Shown: one piece after another, positions 15,177-24,852 of the stretch | Numbering within the stretch: position 1 is the stretch's first letter | How the letters are laid out: the number at the start of each line of letters is the position of its first letter | Assembly (NCBI GenBank): GCA_902774045.1 | Contig: CACYGW010000011.1 | Coordinates: forward strand, 1 to 47,851 | Source of the DNA: an uncultured Bacteroidia bacterium | GTDB lineage: Bacteria; Bacteroidota; Bacteroidia; Bacteroidales; UBA932 | Length of the DNA: 47,851 bases | Direction: 5' to 3' | Position numbers and translations under genes: made by a program | Notes under the pieces: model-generated | Seen by the model: the letters and a program-made list of their open reading frames with translations, nothing else | What the model was told of the DNA's origin: nothing | Databases searched by the model: none

Positions 15177-18100
15177 ATGAAGAGATTCCTTAAGATAGTG
15201 GGTATTATAGCAGCCGTGCTGGTAACGGTTGTGGTTGTACTTATGGTTGTGCTTATGTCTCCCTCTGTGCAGACCGCTCTCACAAGGAAGGTTCTCTCCT
15301 CTCTGGAAGACAAACTGGACGGTCGCATAGAATTCTCTTCAATAACCGTAAGACCATTTGACGCAGTTGTAATAGAGGATTTTGCCCTTATTGACAACAA
15401 TCCCTATTCTGACCCCGAGGTCCCCTGGATTGCCCCGGCCGACACCGTAATCACCGCAAAGAACGTAAGCCTTGTCTTTAGCATAGCCGGCCTTCTTAGC
15501 GGAGAAGCCGCCGTCATAAAAGACCTTAGGGTAAAGGACGGTTCCTTCTCCCTTGTAAACGAGCCAGGCGGGAACAACCTCAAGAGAATCTTCAGCAAGA
15601 ATAAACTGCAGAAAGAAAAGAAGGAACTCGTACTCCCGGAAGGAGAAATCTTCAGGGCCAATTACCTTAGCATAGAGGGTTTCCGCTTCAGGATGAAGAA
15701 CTTCAGAAGGCCCAAGCTCCAAAGGCCCGGAGGAATGAACTTCACAGACCTGGATTTGTACGACATTAACGTCACTGCCCGCAAAGTATCCATGAGTGGC
15801 AGCCAGATGAAGGTCAATGCTGTCATAGAACATCTCGAAGGAGTAGAAAAAAGCGGATACATTCTTAACCATATGCACGGCAAGGTAGAGGTAACCACTA
15901 CCCAGACCTGGATAAGGAACGTTGTGCTAAGGGATGTATGGAGCGATATCAAGTTATCCGACTTCAAGATGATTTATCCCGACGGGCTTGAATCCCTTAA
16001 GCATTTCATAGAAGAAGTAACTCTGGAAGGCTCCTTCCAAAAGTCCCGTCTTAATTTCGAGAGCATAGCTTACTTTGCCCCCACCCTTCACAGGATGGAC
16101 CAGGTAATGAACGTTTACGCCGGAAACGTATCCGGTACGGTGAGCGACCTAAGAGTTTGGGGATTAAGGACGAACACGCCCGACGGCTCTTTTTCAGGAG
16201 AAGTCGATGGTTCCATTACCGGCCTTCCCAGAATCTATAACACCCAGACCAACTACGACCTTAAAAACGCCCGCTTTACGACGGAGGGCCTGGACAAGTT
16301 CATAAAAGGATTCGCCCCCAACGTAAAGTTTGACTTTGCCCAGTTCGGGAAAGAAGACACGTTTACCTTCAACGGCACAATCCGCGGCCTTCTTAACTCT
16401 GCCAGGATAACCGGCACGCTGGAAGGGGACCACGGCGGTTCCGTAAGCACTAACCTGACGTTTGCCAACCTTATAGACCCGGCAAAGACTCTGTCCATAT
16501 CCGGAAATATGAAAACCAACGAGTTGGACGCCGGCATCATTTCCGGCAACAAGTCTTTTGGCCCCTGCACGATGCACGGGAGCTTTAGCACAAAGATCAG
16601 GAAGGGCGACGTTTCCGTCAAGATAGATTCCCTTAGGATAGATAAGCTTAACGCCTTCGACTACGATTACCACGGCTTTATGGCCGCCGGAACCTACAGC
16701 GAAGAAGCCTTCAACGGCCTTATTTTCTGCAACGACCCCAACCTTAGTTTTATGTTCAAGGGGCTATTCTCGCTGTCCGGAAAGACGGGAAGCAGAGCGT
16801 ATAAATTCAACGCCAACCTGGTTTACGCCAACCTTAACGCCATTCACATAGACAAGAGGGGTAAATCTGAGCTGAGCCTGCTTGTAGACGCCAATTTCAA
16901 GACCCTGGCAGACGGCGATATACTTGGGAACATAAAGATAAACGACATAGTCCTTGTAAACGACAAAGGTCCCAACGACATAGGAGGCATAGAGATAGAC
17001 TCTTATATGAAGGACAACGTAAACAAGATTAACTTCGACTCCCGCTTTGCCCGCATAAGGTACAGCGGCTCGGCCTTCCTTGGCAGCTTCATAAAGGACC
17101 TGTCGGCCATAACGGTGGGTGACAACCTGCCTTCCCTGCTCAAGGGCAAGCCCATCAGCTGGAGCGGTAACAACTACACCCTTGATTTCAAAGCCGGCGA
17201 CGCCATCACCCTTCTGGATTACATAGTCCCCGGTCTCTGGGTAGAAGACGGGTCCTCCCTGTCCCTTGGCATAGACCGCAGCGGCCAGATAAACGGCAAA
17301 CTTCAGTCCAGGCGCCTTGCCCTTGGGGACAATTACCTTAAGAATGCAGACATCTCCCTTAACAACGTATCCGGCCCTCTGGAGGGATTCATTTATGCCG
17401 ATGAGTTCAAACTGTCGGCCCTAAGGACCCTGCAGAACAGAATAAACATTGTAGCAGAAAACGACAACATAGGCCTCATCTATTCTTATGACAATGATGC
17501 CGATGGTTCCAATAAGGGGACTATCTCCATCGGAGGCCAGGTGATTCGAGACGATGCTGACCTGTCGATGAGGGCCTACCTCCTGCCTTCGCAGATTATA
17601 ATGAACTCTGCAAAATGGAAGTTCAGTTCCACACCCCTGTCAATCAGCAAGGAAGGTATGAGGTTAAGCCAGCTGCTCGCCTACTGCCAGGACCAGAGTA
17701 TGGAAATAAGCGGTGGAATATCAAGAGTGGTTGCCGACACCCTGCGCTTTAACATGAATAACTTCAACCTCAAGGCCCTCACCCCCTTCCTTCCGCTGAA
17801 TCTGGAGGCTGGAGGAAACGCCACCGGAATAGTGATGCTACTATCCCCTCTGGAAAGCACACCCACAGTGCTTTCCAACCTTACTGTTACGGATGCAGAA
17901 CTTGGAGGAGAGAAACTGGGACTGCTTAAGATGGGCTCCATGTGGGACGAGGGGCTCAAGGCCTACAAGGCCATTGTCAGGAGCACCGCTCCTGACGGCA
18001 CCAGGACCCTTGATTTCTGGGGCAGCCTTAGCCCTAACAGCAGCAACGTAAACGCCACGCTGGAACTGAACAACTTCGCAATGGGTTGCGTAAGCCCTAT

Positions 18101-19727
18101 AGTCACTTCCGTATTCAGCGACTTTGACGGCTCGCTCAGCGGCAAAATAACAGCCAAGGGTCCTCTTAAAAAAGGCATAGTCATAAATAGCCAGGATTTA
18201 AAGGTTACAGACGGACTTATCCGTCCGGTATTTAACAATGTCCCGTACAAGATGGAAGGCCTTCTTACCGTTAATAACGACGGCGCGTTCCTGCAGGACG
18301 TTATAGTGGAAGACCAGTTCGGGGCCAAGGGCTCGGCAACCGGAGGAGTAAGATGGAAATCTTTCAGGGACATAAAGATAGATGTAGGGCTGGACATAAA
18401 GAAGATGCAGGTTCTAAATCTGGAAGAGGATATGAACCCGGCCTTCTACGGTAAGATTAAGGCCACCGGAAACGCATCTCTCCAGGGCACCATCAACAAT
18501 TTAATAATAAAGGCCAACGCCTACACTGTGGGAAGCGGAGAGCTGCACATTCCAATGAATAACAGCGGAGGAATGGCAAGGGCAGACCTACTTGTATTCA
18601 AGGAAGCCCCGGCAGAGCAGGAGCCAGACCGTTACGAGGTAATCCGCCAGAGCAGGAAGTCCAAGGAAAAGAGGGCTACAAGAGTAGAGATAGAGGCCTC
18701 CCTGGCCCCCCACGACGGCATAACCGGATATCTGGAGATAGACAAGACGGCCGGCAATATGCTAAGTACCAACGGCAGCGGAAACATCAACATAAAAGTC
18801 ATCCCTTCAGAGGGTAAACTGGATTTCACCGGAAACTATAACATCAATTCCGGAATTTATCACTTCGCAGCCCTGGGCATCGCAAAGAGGGACTTTACAA
18901 TTCAGGACGGCAGTAACGTGAAGTTCGGCGGCAACATAATGGATTCGGATTTGGACATCCGCGCCCTTTACACCACCAAGACAACGCTAAGCACGCTGCT
19001 GTCCGACACCACTTCCAACAATACCCGCCGCCTTGTGGAATGCGGTATCAACATATCGGAAAAGATACGCGCGCCCAAAATTCAATTCACTATCGACATA
19101 CCCAACATAGATCCTACCACCAGAGCCCGCGTAGAAAGCGCCCTTAATACAGAGGATAAGCTCCAGAAGCAGTTCCTGTCCCTTCTGATTTCCGGTGGCT
19201 TCATCCCGGACGAGCCTTCGGGCATTGTAAATAACTCCGGTATGCTTGGCGCCACAATGGCAGATATGATGGCCAGCCAGCTTTCCAGCGTGCTGCAGAA
19301 ACTGGATATACCAATAGACCTTGGTCTTGCCTATCAGCAATCTACCAGCGGGGCGGATATATTCGAGGTGGCCGTATCTACACAGCTGTTTAACAACAGG
19401 ATTAGTATAAACGGTACATTTGGCAACCGCCAGACAAGCGCTACAGCGCGGGAGGATGTCGTGGGCGATATAGACGTAGAGCTTAAGCTTACGCGTAACG
19501 GAAACATCCGCGCCACGGCCTTCCACCACTCGGCAGACCAGTACACCAACTATCTGGACAATCTAAAGCGAAGCGGACTGGGTTTGTCGTTCCAGACAGA
19601 GTTCGACACCATCAAGGAACTTTTCCGCAACCTCCTGCCGCTGGCCTTCAAGTCATCGGACAGCAACGCGGAGGCGATAGTAGAAGAAAAAGAAAAGACC
19701 GTCATTATTATAGAGGCCGATGATTAA
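15177..19727 (+). CDS. tamB: TamB/DUF490-family envelope protein
   Basis: A 1516-residue protein with one N-terminal membrane anchor (MKRFLKIVGIIAAVLVTVVV, residues 1-26) and a very long periplasmic beta-rich body with AsmA-like repeats, ending in the TamB (DUF490) domain at about 1130-1510 (LDFTGNYNINSGIYHFAALG; GNIMDSDLDIRALYTTKTT; RISINGTFGNRQTS). TamB-family proteins span the envelope and are linked to lipid transport or outer-membrane protein assembly, often with an Omp85 partner, which is not encoded here. The ATG at 15177 is chosen because it begins the membrane helix. It heads a + strand operon with the methylase, mtaB and the hydrolase (gap of 11 bases, then overlaps). Confidence 0.9.
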   Translation: MKRFLKIVGIIAAVLVTVVVVLMVVLMSPSVQTALTRKVLSSLEDKLDGRIEFSSITVRPFDAVVIEDFALIDNNPYSDPEVPWIAPADTVITAKNVSLVFSIAGLLSGEAAVIKDLRVKDGSFSLVNEPGGNNLKRIFSKNKLQKEKKELVLPEGEIFRANYLSIEGFRFRMKNFRRPKLQRPGGMNFTDLDLYDINVTARKVSMSGSQMKVNAVIEHLEGVEKSGYILNHMHGKVEVTTTQTWIRNVVLRDVWSDIKLSDFKMIYPDGLESLKHFIEEVTLEGSFQKSRLNFESIAYFAPTLHRMDQVMNVYAGNVSGTVSDLRVWGLRTNTPDGSFSGEVDGSITGLPRIYNTQTNYDLKNARFTTEGLDKFIKGFAPNVKFDFAQFGKEDTFTFNGTIRGLLNSARITGTLEGDHGGSVSTNLTFANLIDPAKTLSISGNMKTNELDAGIISGNKSFGPCTMHGSFSTKIRKGDVSVKIDSLRIDKLNAFDYDYHGFMAAGTYSEEAFNGLIFCNDPNLSFMFKGLFSLSGKTGSRAYKFNANLVYANLNAIHIDKRGKSELSLLVDANFKTLADGDILGNIKINDIVLVNDKGPNDIGGIEIDSYMKDNVNKINFDSRFARIRYSGSAFLGSFIKDLSAITVGDNLPSLLKGKPISWSGNNYTLDFKAGDAITLLDYIVPGLWVEDGSSLSLGIDRSGQINGKLQSRRLALGDNYLKNADISLNNVSGPLEGFIYADEFKLSALRTLQNRINIVAENDNIGLIYSYDNDADGSNKGTISIGGQVIRDDADLSMRAYLLPSQIIMNSAKWKFSSTPLSISKEGMRLSQLLAYCQDQSMEISGGISRVVADTLRFNMNNFNLKALTPFLPLNLEAGGNATGIVMLLSPLESTPTVLSNLTVTDAELGGEKLGLLKMGSMWDEGLKAYKAIVRSTAPDGTRTLDFWGSLSPNSSNVNATLELNNFAMGCVSPIVTSVFSDFDGSLSGKITAKGPLKKGIVINSQDLKVTDGLIRPVFNNVPYKMEGLLTVNNDGAFLQDVIVEDQFGAKGSATGGVRWKSFRDIKIDVGLDIKKMQVLNLEEDMNPAFYGKIKATGNASLQGTINNLIIKANAYTVGSGELHIPMNNSGGMARADLLVFKEAPAEQEPDRYEVIRQSRKSKEKRATRVEIEASLAPHDGITGYLEIDKTAGNMLSTNGSGNINIKVIPSEGKLDFTGNYNINSGIYHFAALGIAKRDFTIQDGSNVKFGGNIMDSDLDIRALYTTKTTLSTLLSDTTSNNTRRLVECGINISEKIRAPKIQFTIDIPNIDPTTRARVESALNTEDKLQKQFLSLLISGGFIPDEPSGIVNNSGMLGATMADMMASQLSSVLQKLDIPIDLGLAYQQSTSGADIFEVAVSTQLFNNRISINGTFGNRQTSATAREDVVGDIDVELKLTRNGNIRATAFHHSADQYTNYLDNLKRSGLGLSFQTEFDTIKELFRNLLPLAFKSSDSNAEAIVEEKEKTVIIIEADD

Positions 19728-19738
19728 AGAGATTTACG

Positions 19739-20452
19739 ATGAACAGTCCCGGAAAACTATACCTCATTCCTACTCCACTCGGAGATTATGATCCCGCCCT
19801 GGTGCTGCCGGCTCCGGTTTTGGAGCTCCTTCCCTCCCTAAAAACCTTTGTAGTGGAGGAGACCCGCACGGCGCGCAGGTTCCTTTCTGCCGCAGGGCTC
19901 AAAGGGCATATCCAGGACCTGGACTTTCACGAGCTTAACGAGCACACAGACCCTTCAAGCGTAGAAAACCTCAAGTCTCTGTTCCGGGACGGAAACTCGG
20001 TGGGCCTGCTATCAGAAGCCGGTCTTCCGGCCGTGGCAGACCCTGGAGCCCTGCTCGTAGCCCTTTGTCACCGCGAAGGCATAGAAGTAGTACCTCTTAC
20101 CGGCCCTTCCTCGCTTATGCTGGCTCTTATGGCCTCCGGCCTTAACGGGCAGAGCTTTGCCTTCAACGGATATCTCCCGGTTAAGCCGGACGATAGGCGG
20201 GCCGCCATCCGTACAATAGAGAAAAGGTCCGCCACACTTAGGCAGAGCCAGATTTTCATAGAGACTCCTTACAGGAACGATGCCCTTCTGGCAGATATTC
20301 TGGCTACCTGCGGGGGGCGCACAAAGGTATGCGTAGCGGCAGACATCACGTTACCATCGGCCTATATAAAAACAAAGACGGTGGAGGCCTGGAAAAAGGA
20401 TGTGCCCGCAATTGGTAAGAGGCCCTGCGTATTTATAATCCTGGCCGTATGA
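19739..20452 (+). CDS. RsmI-like SAM-dependent methyltransferase (short form)
   Basis: A 237-residue tetrapyrrole-methylase-fold protein related to RsmI, the 16S rRNA C1402 2'-O-methyltransferase. It has the opening KLYLIPTPLGDYDP, VVEETRTARRFLSAAGL, SEAGLPAVADPGALLV (family SDAGTPxxSDPG) near 95-110, VPLTGPSSLMLALMASGLN, and the closing IFIETPYRND. It lacks the ~40-residue C-terminal extension of standard RsmI, and the Asp of the SDAG motif is Glu. It may therefore be the short Bacteroidota paralogue with a different or unproved target. It overlaps mtaB by ATGA (20449-20452). Confidence 0.8.
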   Translation: MNSPGKLYLIPTPLGDYDPALVLPAPVLELLPSLKTFVVEETRTARRFLSAAGLKGHIQDLDFHELNEHTDPSSVENLKSLFRDGNSVGLLSEAGLPAVADPGALLVALCHREGIEVVPLTGPSSLMLALMASGLNGQSFAFNGYLPVKPDDRRAAIRTIEKRSATLRQSQIFIETPYRNDALLADILATCGGRTKVCVAADITLPSAYIKTKTVEAWKKDVPAIGKRPCVFIILAV

Positions 20453-21708
20453 AAATAGCGCTTCTTACTCTTGGCTGCAAACTAAATTACGCAGAGACCT
20501 CGACCTACGAAAGGGGGTTCAGAGAGGCCGGCGTGCAGATTACCTCGTGGAGGGATACTTCGGCCGATGCCTACCTTATAAACACCTGCAGCGTCACACA
20601 GCATTCAGACAACAAATGCCGCAATATAATACGCAAGTGCCACAGGACAAGCCCTTCGGCCTCCATTGTGGTAACAGGTTGCTATGCACAGCTTAAAAAG
20701 GAAGAGGTAGAGGCCCTTGAAGGGGTGAAACTGGTTTTTGGCGCATCGCAGAAGAAGCTAGTGGTGCCCCGCACTCTTGAGCTTCTGGGCCTGCACTCCG
20801 TAAGCGGCATCCAGGACCCTCTTGGAGACAGCCCCAAGGACTACCCTCTTCAGGCCTATTCCAGCGGGGAGCGCACACGCTCCTTCCTTAAGGTCCAGGA
20901 CGGATGCGATAATTTCTGCGCCTACTGCACCGTACCCTTTGCAAGGGGACGCAGCCGCAACACTCCAATATGCGAAGTTGTGCGTCAGGCCCGCGAGATT
21001 GCGGCCAAGGGCATAAAGGAAATAGTTCTTACCGGGGTTAACACCGGTGACTTCGGGCGCACTACCGGAGAAAGTTTTATGGACCTCCTGAAAGCCCTTA
21101 ACGGCGTAGAAGGGATAGAACGCTACAGGATTTCATCCATAGAGCCCAACCTTATAACAGAGGAAATAATAGACTGGATAGCCTCCGGCACCAAGTTCCT
21201 GCCCCACTTCCACATACCTCTGCAGACTGGCTGCGACCATCTCCTTAAGGACATGGGGCGCAAATATGACACTGCCCTCTTTGCCTCCAGGATAGACTAC
21301 ATAAGGGCCAAGATGGGGCCGCGGGTATTCTTTGGAATAGACGTGATAGTGGGCCTGCCCGGAGAAAGCGAAGAGGATTTTACCCAAACCGTAGCCTTCC
21401 TTAAGGAACGTATCAAACCGGCCTTCATACATATATTCCCCTACTCCGTACGCCCCGGCACAAGGGCCGCCAAAATGCCAGGTCAGGTACAGGACAGCAT
21501 AAAGACAGAGAGGGTGAAGGTGCTGGAAGACTTGTGCAGCGAGCTTAATGCTGCCTTTGTAGAATCCTGCAAAGGCCTTACTGAAAAGGTTCTCTGGGAG
21601 GGTGAGCACAAGGACGGCACTATGACAGGATACACCGGAAACTACATAAGGATAGCAAGGCCCTTTGACAGAGCAAAGATAGGAACCATAGAAACTATTC
21701 AGATATGA
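20449..21708 (+). CDS. mtaB: tRNA t6A37 methylthiotransferase MtaB
   Basis: A 419-residue radical-SAM methylthiotransferase converting t6A37 to ms2t6A37 in tRNA-Lys. The N-terminal UPF0004 domain has three cluster cysteines (C10, C47, C78: TLGCKLNYAE, NTCSVT, TGCYAQ). The radical-SAM cluster motif is CDNFCAYC (C153, C157, C160) followed by TVPFARGRSRN, and a TRAM-like tail ends the protein. TLGCKLNxxE and the sequence after the cluster place it in MtaB rather than MiaB or RimO. It overlaps its neighbours by ATGA at both ends, so translation is coupled. Its substrate base is made by TsaD, also in this window. Confidence 0.93.
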   Translation: MKIALLTLGCKLNYAETSTYERGFREAGVQITSWRDTSADAYLINTCSVTQHSDNKCRNIIRKCHRTSPSASIVVTGCYAQLKKEEVEALEGVKLVFGASQKKLVVPRTLELLGLHSVSGIQDPLGDSPKDYPLQAYSSGERTRSFLKVQDGCDNFCAYCTVPFARGRSRNTPICEVVRQAREIAAKGIKEIVLTGVNTGDFGRTTGESFMDLLKALNGVEGIERYRISSIEPNLITEEIIDWIASGTKFLPHFHIPLQTGCDHLLKDMGRKYDTALFASRIDYIRAKMGPRVFFGIDVIVGLPGESEEDFTQTVAFLKERIKPAFIHIFPYSVRPGTRAAKMPGQVQDSIKTERVKVLEDLCSELNAAFVESCKGLTEKVLWEGEHKDGTMTGYTGNYIRIARPFDRAKIGTIETIQI

Positions 21709-22661
21709 TGCAGGCCAAACTTACCTTCCTTGGCACCGGGACCTCGCTGGGAGTGCCCATCGTAGGGTGCAGCTGCAATGTCTGCACGTCGCCGGACAGC
21801 AAGGATAAAAGACTTAGGGCCAGCGCTCTTGTAGAGTACGGCGGGCTAAGGATACTTATAGATGCCGGCCCGGATTTCAGGTACCAGATGCTGCGGCAGA
21901 ACGTCTGCGCGCTGGATGCCATCTTCCTTACTCACAACCACAAAGACCACACGGGCGGCATAGACGATGTAAGAGCCCTTAACTATATAGCCCGCCAGGC
22001 CGTGGCCATCTGGTGCGAAGAGCCAGTGTACAAGTCCCTCAAGCAATCTTACGGCTACATCTTCTCCGACATCAAATATCCCGGCGCGCCCGAGGTGAAC
22101 ATCCACCTTATTGACGAGCGTCCCTTTATCATCTATCCCGGCCATTCTGACAAAGTATTGGACTGGGTACACGATGTAGGATATAGGTATCGTCTGGCCG
22201 ATGGTTCCCTTGTCCCTACCGGCGAGCCTGTTGCCATTGCAGAGAAGGCCGATGATGCCGGGTACAGCGGCCTATGCAAGGGTTTAGGGGGCGATGGTGT
22301 AGAAATCATTCCTATCCGCGGCCTGCACGACAAAATGCCGGTGCTGGGTTTCAGATTCGGGAACATAGCCTATATAACGGATATGAGCAGCCTGCCCCAC
22401 TCCGAACTGAACAAGCTAAAGGGCCTGGAGCACGTATCCCTTAACACGGTAAGTTACAAGCCCCATCACTCCCACTTCTCCCTGGACGAAGCCCTTGAAC
22501 TGGCCGGGAGGATAGGCGCACGGAACACATGGCTCACCCATCTTAGCCACACCTTCCCCCGCCACAGCGAGTTCGAGGAGCAGTTGGCCCTGATGTGCCT
22601 GCAGAAAGGCATAAAAAACAAAGTCCGCCCAGCGTGGGACGGACTTGAGATTGTTGGATAG
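21705..22661 (+). CDS. PhnP-like metallo-beta-lactamase-fold hydrolase
   Basis: A 318-residue MBL-fold phosphodiesterase-type protein. FLGTGTSLGVPIVGCSCNVC (8-27) is the PhnP/Lipoate-associated opening with a GC-C-C cluster that binds an extra zinc in PhnP. The metal site THNHKDHTGG gives H77, H79, D81 and H82, with ITDMSSLP and WLTHLSHTFPRH near the C-terminus. No phosphonate genes are nearby, so the substrate is open; cyclic nucleotide or phosphodiester cleavage is the family theme. The start ATG at 21705 overlaps the mtaB stop; a second ATG at 21708 is equally possible. It is last in the tamB operon. Confidence 0.85.
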   Translation: MMQAKLTFLGTGTSLGVPIVGCSCNVCTSPDSKDKRLRASALVEYGGLRILIDAGPDFRYQMLRQNVCALDAIFLTHNHKDHTGGIDDVRALNYIARQAVAIWCEEPVYKSLKQSYGYIFSDIKYPGAPEVNIHLIDERPFIIYPGHSDKVLDWVHDVGYRYRLADGSLVPTGEPVAIAEKADDAGYSGLCKGLGGDGVEIIPIRGLHDKMPVLGFRFGNIAYITDMSSLPHSELNKLKGLEHVSLNTVSYKPHHSHFSLDEALELAGRIGARNTWLTHLSHTFPRHSEFEEQLALMCLQKGIKNKVRPAWDGLEIVG

Positions 22662-22669
22662 TAACCCGT

Positions 22670-22930
22670 TTAGTAAGCCATAGAAGCAACAGCACCTGTA
22701 GCTGCTCCAATGATGAGGAGGCTGATAAGAATTGATGCAAGGGAGATTACCAAACCTGCGATAGCCAAACCCTTAGGCCTCTTGAACATTCCGATGATGG
22801 AGAATACAAGACCAAGGATCCAAAGAATCCAGTTAATAACAGGGAGCCAGCAGAAAATGAGGGCTACAATTGCGAGAACAAAACCGGCTATGCCAATTCC
22901 GTTGCCTTTTTTTATTACATTCTCGTCCAT
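22670..22930 (-). CDS. Small DUF4190-like membrane protein
   Basis: An 86-residue protein with three hydrophobic stretches: GIGIAGFVLAIVALIFCWLP, INWILWILGLVFSIIGMF and GLAIAGLVISLASILISLLI, with a short basic KRPKG loop between the second and third. The repeated GhhhhxhhhhhhS pattern is that of DUF4190 proteins, which have no known enzymatic role. The gene is convergent with the MBL hydrolase (8-base gap) and downstream of pckA, but separated from it by a terminator. A -7-like element lies at 22977-22984. Function unknown. Confidence 0.8.
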   Translation of the reverse strand: MDENVIKKGNGIGIAGFVLAIVALIFCWLPVINWILWILGLVFSIIGMFKRPKGLAIAGLVISLASILISLLIIGAATGAVASMAY

Positions 22931-22976
22931 AATTAGTGTTTTTTATTGAAAGTGTTAGTATTGGCATATGTTCACA

Positions 22977-22984
22977 CAAATATA
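22977..22984 (-). promoter_or_regulatory. Possible -7 element for the DUF4190-like gene
   Basis: On the minus strand TATATTTG (TAnnTTTG) lies 46 bases before the ATG. No TTTG is at the proper -33 distance. The surrounding 22931-23040 stretch is AT-rich, and nothing else is seen in it. Confidence 0.35.
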
Positions 22985-23043
22985 TAAAACATTTTAAAAA
23001 GGTGTATCCATTTCCCCAAAAATTTGCATATTAACACATTACA

Positions 23044-23072
23044 AAAAAATCGCCCAGATTTTGTCCGGGCGA
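23044..23072 (-). terminator. Rho-independent terminator of pckA
   Basis: On the minus strand TCGCCC (23072-23067) pairs with GGGCGA (23055-23050), extended by two more pairs after one mismatch, and is followed by seven T (plus-strand A run 23044-23050). It lies 25 bases after the pckA stop. Confidence 0.85.
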
Positions 23073-23096
23073 AATTTATAATGGGGATAATAATTT

Positions 23097-24713
23097 CTAG
23101 AGCTGAGGGCCGGCCTTAACAAGAGCCTTTCCTGCCTTGTTGGACTCGTACTTGTGGAAGTTCTTTATGAAACGTCCTGCGAGGTCCTTTGCCTTCTCTT
23201 CCCACTCCTGAGGCTTTGCATAAGTGTCCCTGGGGTCAAGGATACCTGTGTCCACACCTTCAAGCTTGGTAGGAACGGTAAAGTTGAAGTAAGGGATAAC
23301 CTTGGTAGGAGCCTTGTCAATGGAGTGATTGAGGATAGCATCTATGATACCACGGGTATCGCGGATAGAGATACGCTTTCCTGTTCCGTTCCAGCCTGTG
23401 TTAACCAGATAAGCCTTGGCACCGCTCTTCTTCATCTTCTTAACCAACTCCTCTGCATATTTTGTAGGGTGAAGCTCAAGGAAGGCCTGGCCGAAGCAGG
23501 CAGAGAAGGTGGGAGTAGGCTCAGTAATACCACGCTCCGTACCGGCCAATTTGGCGGTGAAGCCGGAGAGGAAGTAGTACTTGGTCTGCTCTGCGTCAAG
23601 TATTGAAACGGGAGGAAGTACACCGAATGCGTCTGCGCTTAGGAAGATAACCTGCTTTGCTGCAGGGCCGTCGCTTACGGGGCGTACTATGTTATTGATA
23701 TGATAGATAGGATAGCTTACGCGGGTATTCTCCGTTACACTCTTATCGTTAAAGTCAATCTTGCCCTTGGCATCTACGGTAACGTTCTCAAGGAGAGCGT
23801 CGCGGCGGATAGCATTGTAGATGTCCGGCTCGGACTCCTTGTCAAGCTTGATAACCTTGGCATAGCAGCCGCCCTCGAAGTTGAATACACCCCTGTTGTC
23901 CCAGCCGTGCTCGTCGTCACCAATAAGGAGACGCTTGGGGTCTGTAGAGAGAGTGGTCTTACCTGTACCTGAGAGACCGAAGAAAATTGCGGTGTTCTCT
24001 CCGTTCATATCGGTATTGGCAGAGCAGTGCATAGCTGCGATACCCTTAAGAGGAAGATAGTAGTTCATCATGGAGAACATACCTTTCTTCATCTCGCCGC
24101 CGTACCAGGTATTGAGGATAACCTGCTCACGTGAGGTAACGTTGAATGCAACGCAGGTTTCGCTGCGAAGACCAAGCTCTGCATAGTTGTCTACCTTAGC
24201 CTTTGCTGCACAGTATACTACGAAGTCAGGCTCCTGGTCGAACTCTTTCTGATTCTGAGGACGGATGAACATGTTGGTAACGAAGTGTGCCTGCCAGGCA
24301 ACCTCCATGATGAAGCGAACCTTCATACGGGTGTCTGCGTGAGTTCCGCAGAAACCATCAACAACAAAGAGGCGTTTGCCGCTGAGCTGCTGCTGAGCGA
24401 GCTTCTTGACTACCTTCCAGGTCTTTACGGACATTTTGTGGTTGTCGTTGTGATAATCCTCGGTGTCCCACCAGATCTCACCTGGCTTGCCTTCCTTAGT
24501 GGTCTGATCGTAAACGATGTATTTGTCCTTAGGAGAACGGCCGGTGTAAACGCCGGTCATTACGTTGATTGCGCCAAGTTCTGTTACCTGACCTTTGTCA
24601 AAACCCTCAAGACCGGGTTTTGTTTCCTCATTGTAAAGAACTTCGTAAGTAGGATTGTAAAGGACTTCTTTTACGCCCTTGATACCGTATTTGCTCAAAT
24701 CAAATTTAGGCAT
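23097..24713 (-). CDS. pckA: Phosphoenolpyruvate carboxykinase (ATP)
   Basis: A 538-residue ATP-type PEPCK interconverting oxaloacetate + ATP and PEP + CO2 + ADP. In fermentative Bacteroidota it mostly runs toward oxaloacetate on the way to succinate. The P-loop [12 protein letters not shown] is at 245-256, and the kinase-2 metal site [19 protein letters not shown] starts at 265. The substrate motif [11 protein letters not shown] is at 57-67 and [10 protein letters not shown] (204-213) carries metal ligands. Length is normal. The gene stands alone, with its own terminator and a -7 element (24768-24761) in the space shared with divergent recQ. Confidence 0.97.
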   Translation of the reverse strand: MPKFDLSKYGIKGVKEVLYNPTYEVLYNEETKPGLEGFDKGQVTELGAINVMTGVYTGRSPKDKYIVYDQTTKEGKPGEIWWDTEDYHNDNHKMSVKTWKVVKKLAQQQLSGKRLFVVDGFCGTHADTRMKVRFIMEVAWQAHFVTNMFIRPQNQKEFDQEPDFVVYCAAKAKVDNYAELGLRSETCVAFNVTSREQVILNTWYGGEMKKGMFSMMNYYLPLKGIAAMHCSANTDMNGENTAIFFGLSGTGKTTLSTDPKRLLIGDDEHGWDNRGVFNFEGGCYAKVIKLDKESEPDIYNAIRRDALLENVTVDAKGKIDFNDKSVTENTRVSYPIYHINNIVRPVSDGPAAKQVIFLSADAFGVLPPVSILDAEQTKYYFLSGFTAKLAGTERGITEPTPTFSACFGQAFLELHPTKYAEELVKKMKKSGAKAYLVNTGWNGTGKRISIRDTRGIIDAILNHSIDKAPTKVIPYFNFTVPTKLEGVDTGILDPRDTYAKPQEWEEKAKDLAGRFIKNFHKYESNKAGKALVKAGPQL

Positions 24714-24760
24714 AGCTTTTACTTTTTATAGTTATTTTATTGTTTAATCATCCTGTCTTG

Positions 24761-24808
24761 CAAAAATACGCAAAATCACGGATTAATGCAGTAATTTTCT
24801 TACATTTG
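24761..24808. promoter_or_regulatory. Divergent -7 elements for pckA (minus) and recQ (plus)
   Basis: The minus strand has TATTTTTG at 24768-24761, 48 bases before the pckA ATG. The plus strand has TACATTTG at 24801-24808, 45 bases before the recQ ATG. Both fit TAnnTTTG; the -33 boxes are poor. Confidence 0.4.
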
Positions 24809-24852
24809 TGCTACAAAAATTTTGCCACCCCGCGCCGCCTTCAGAGGGTAAA

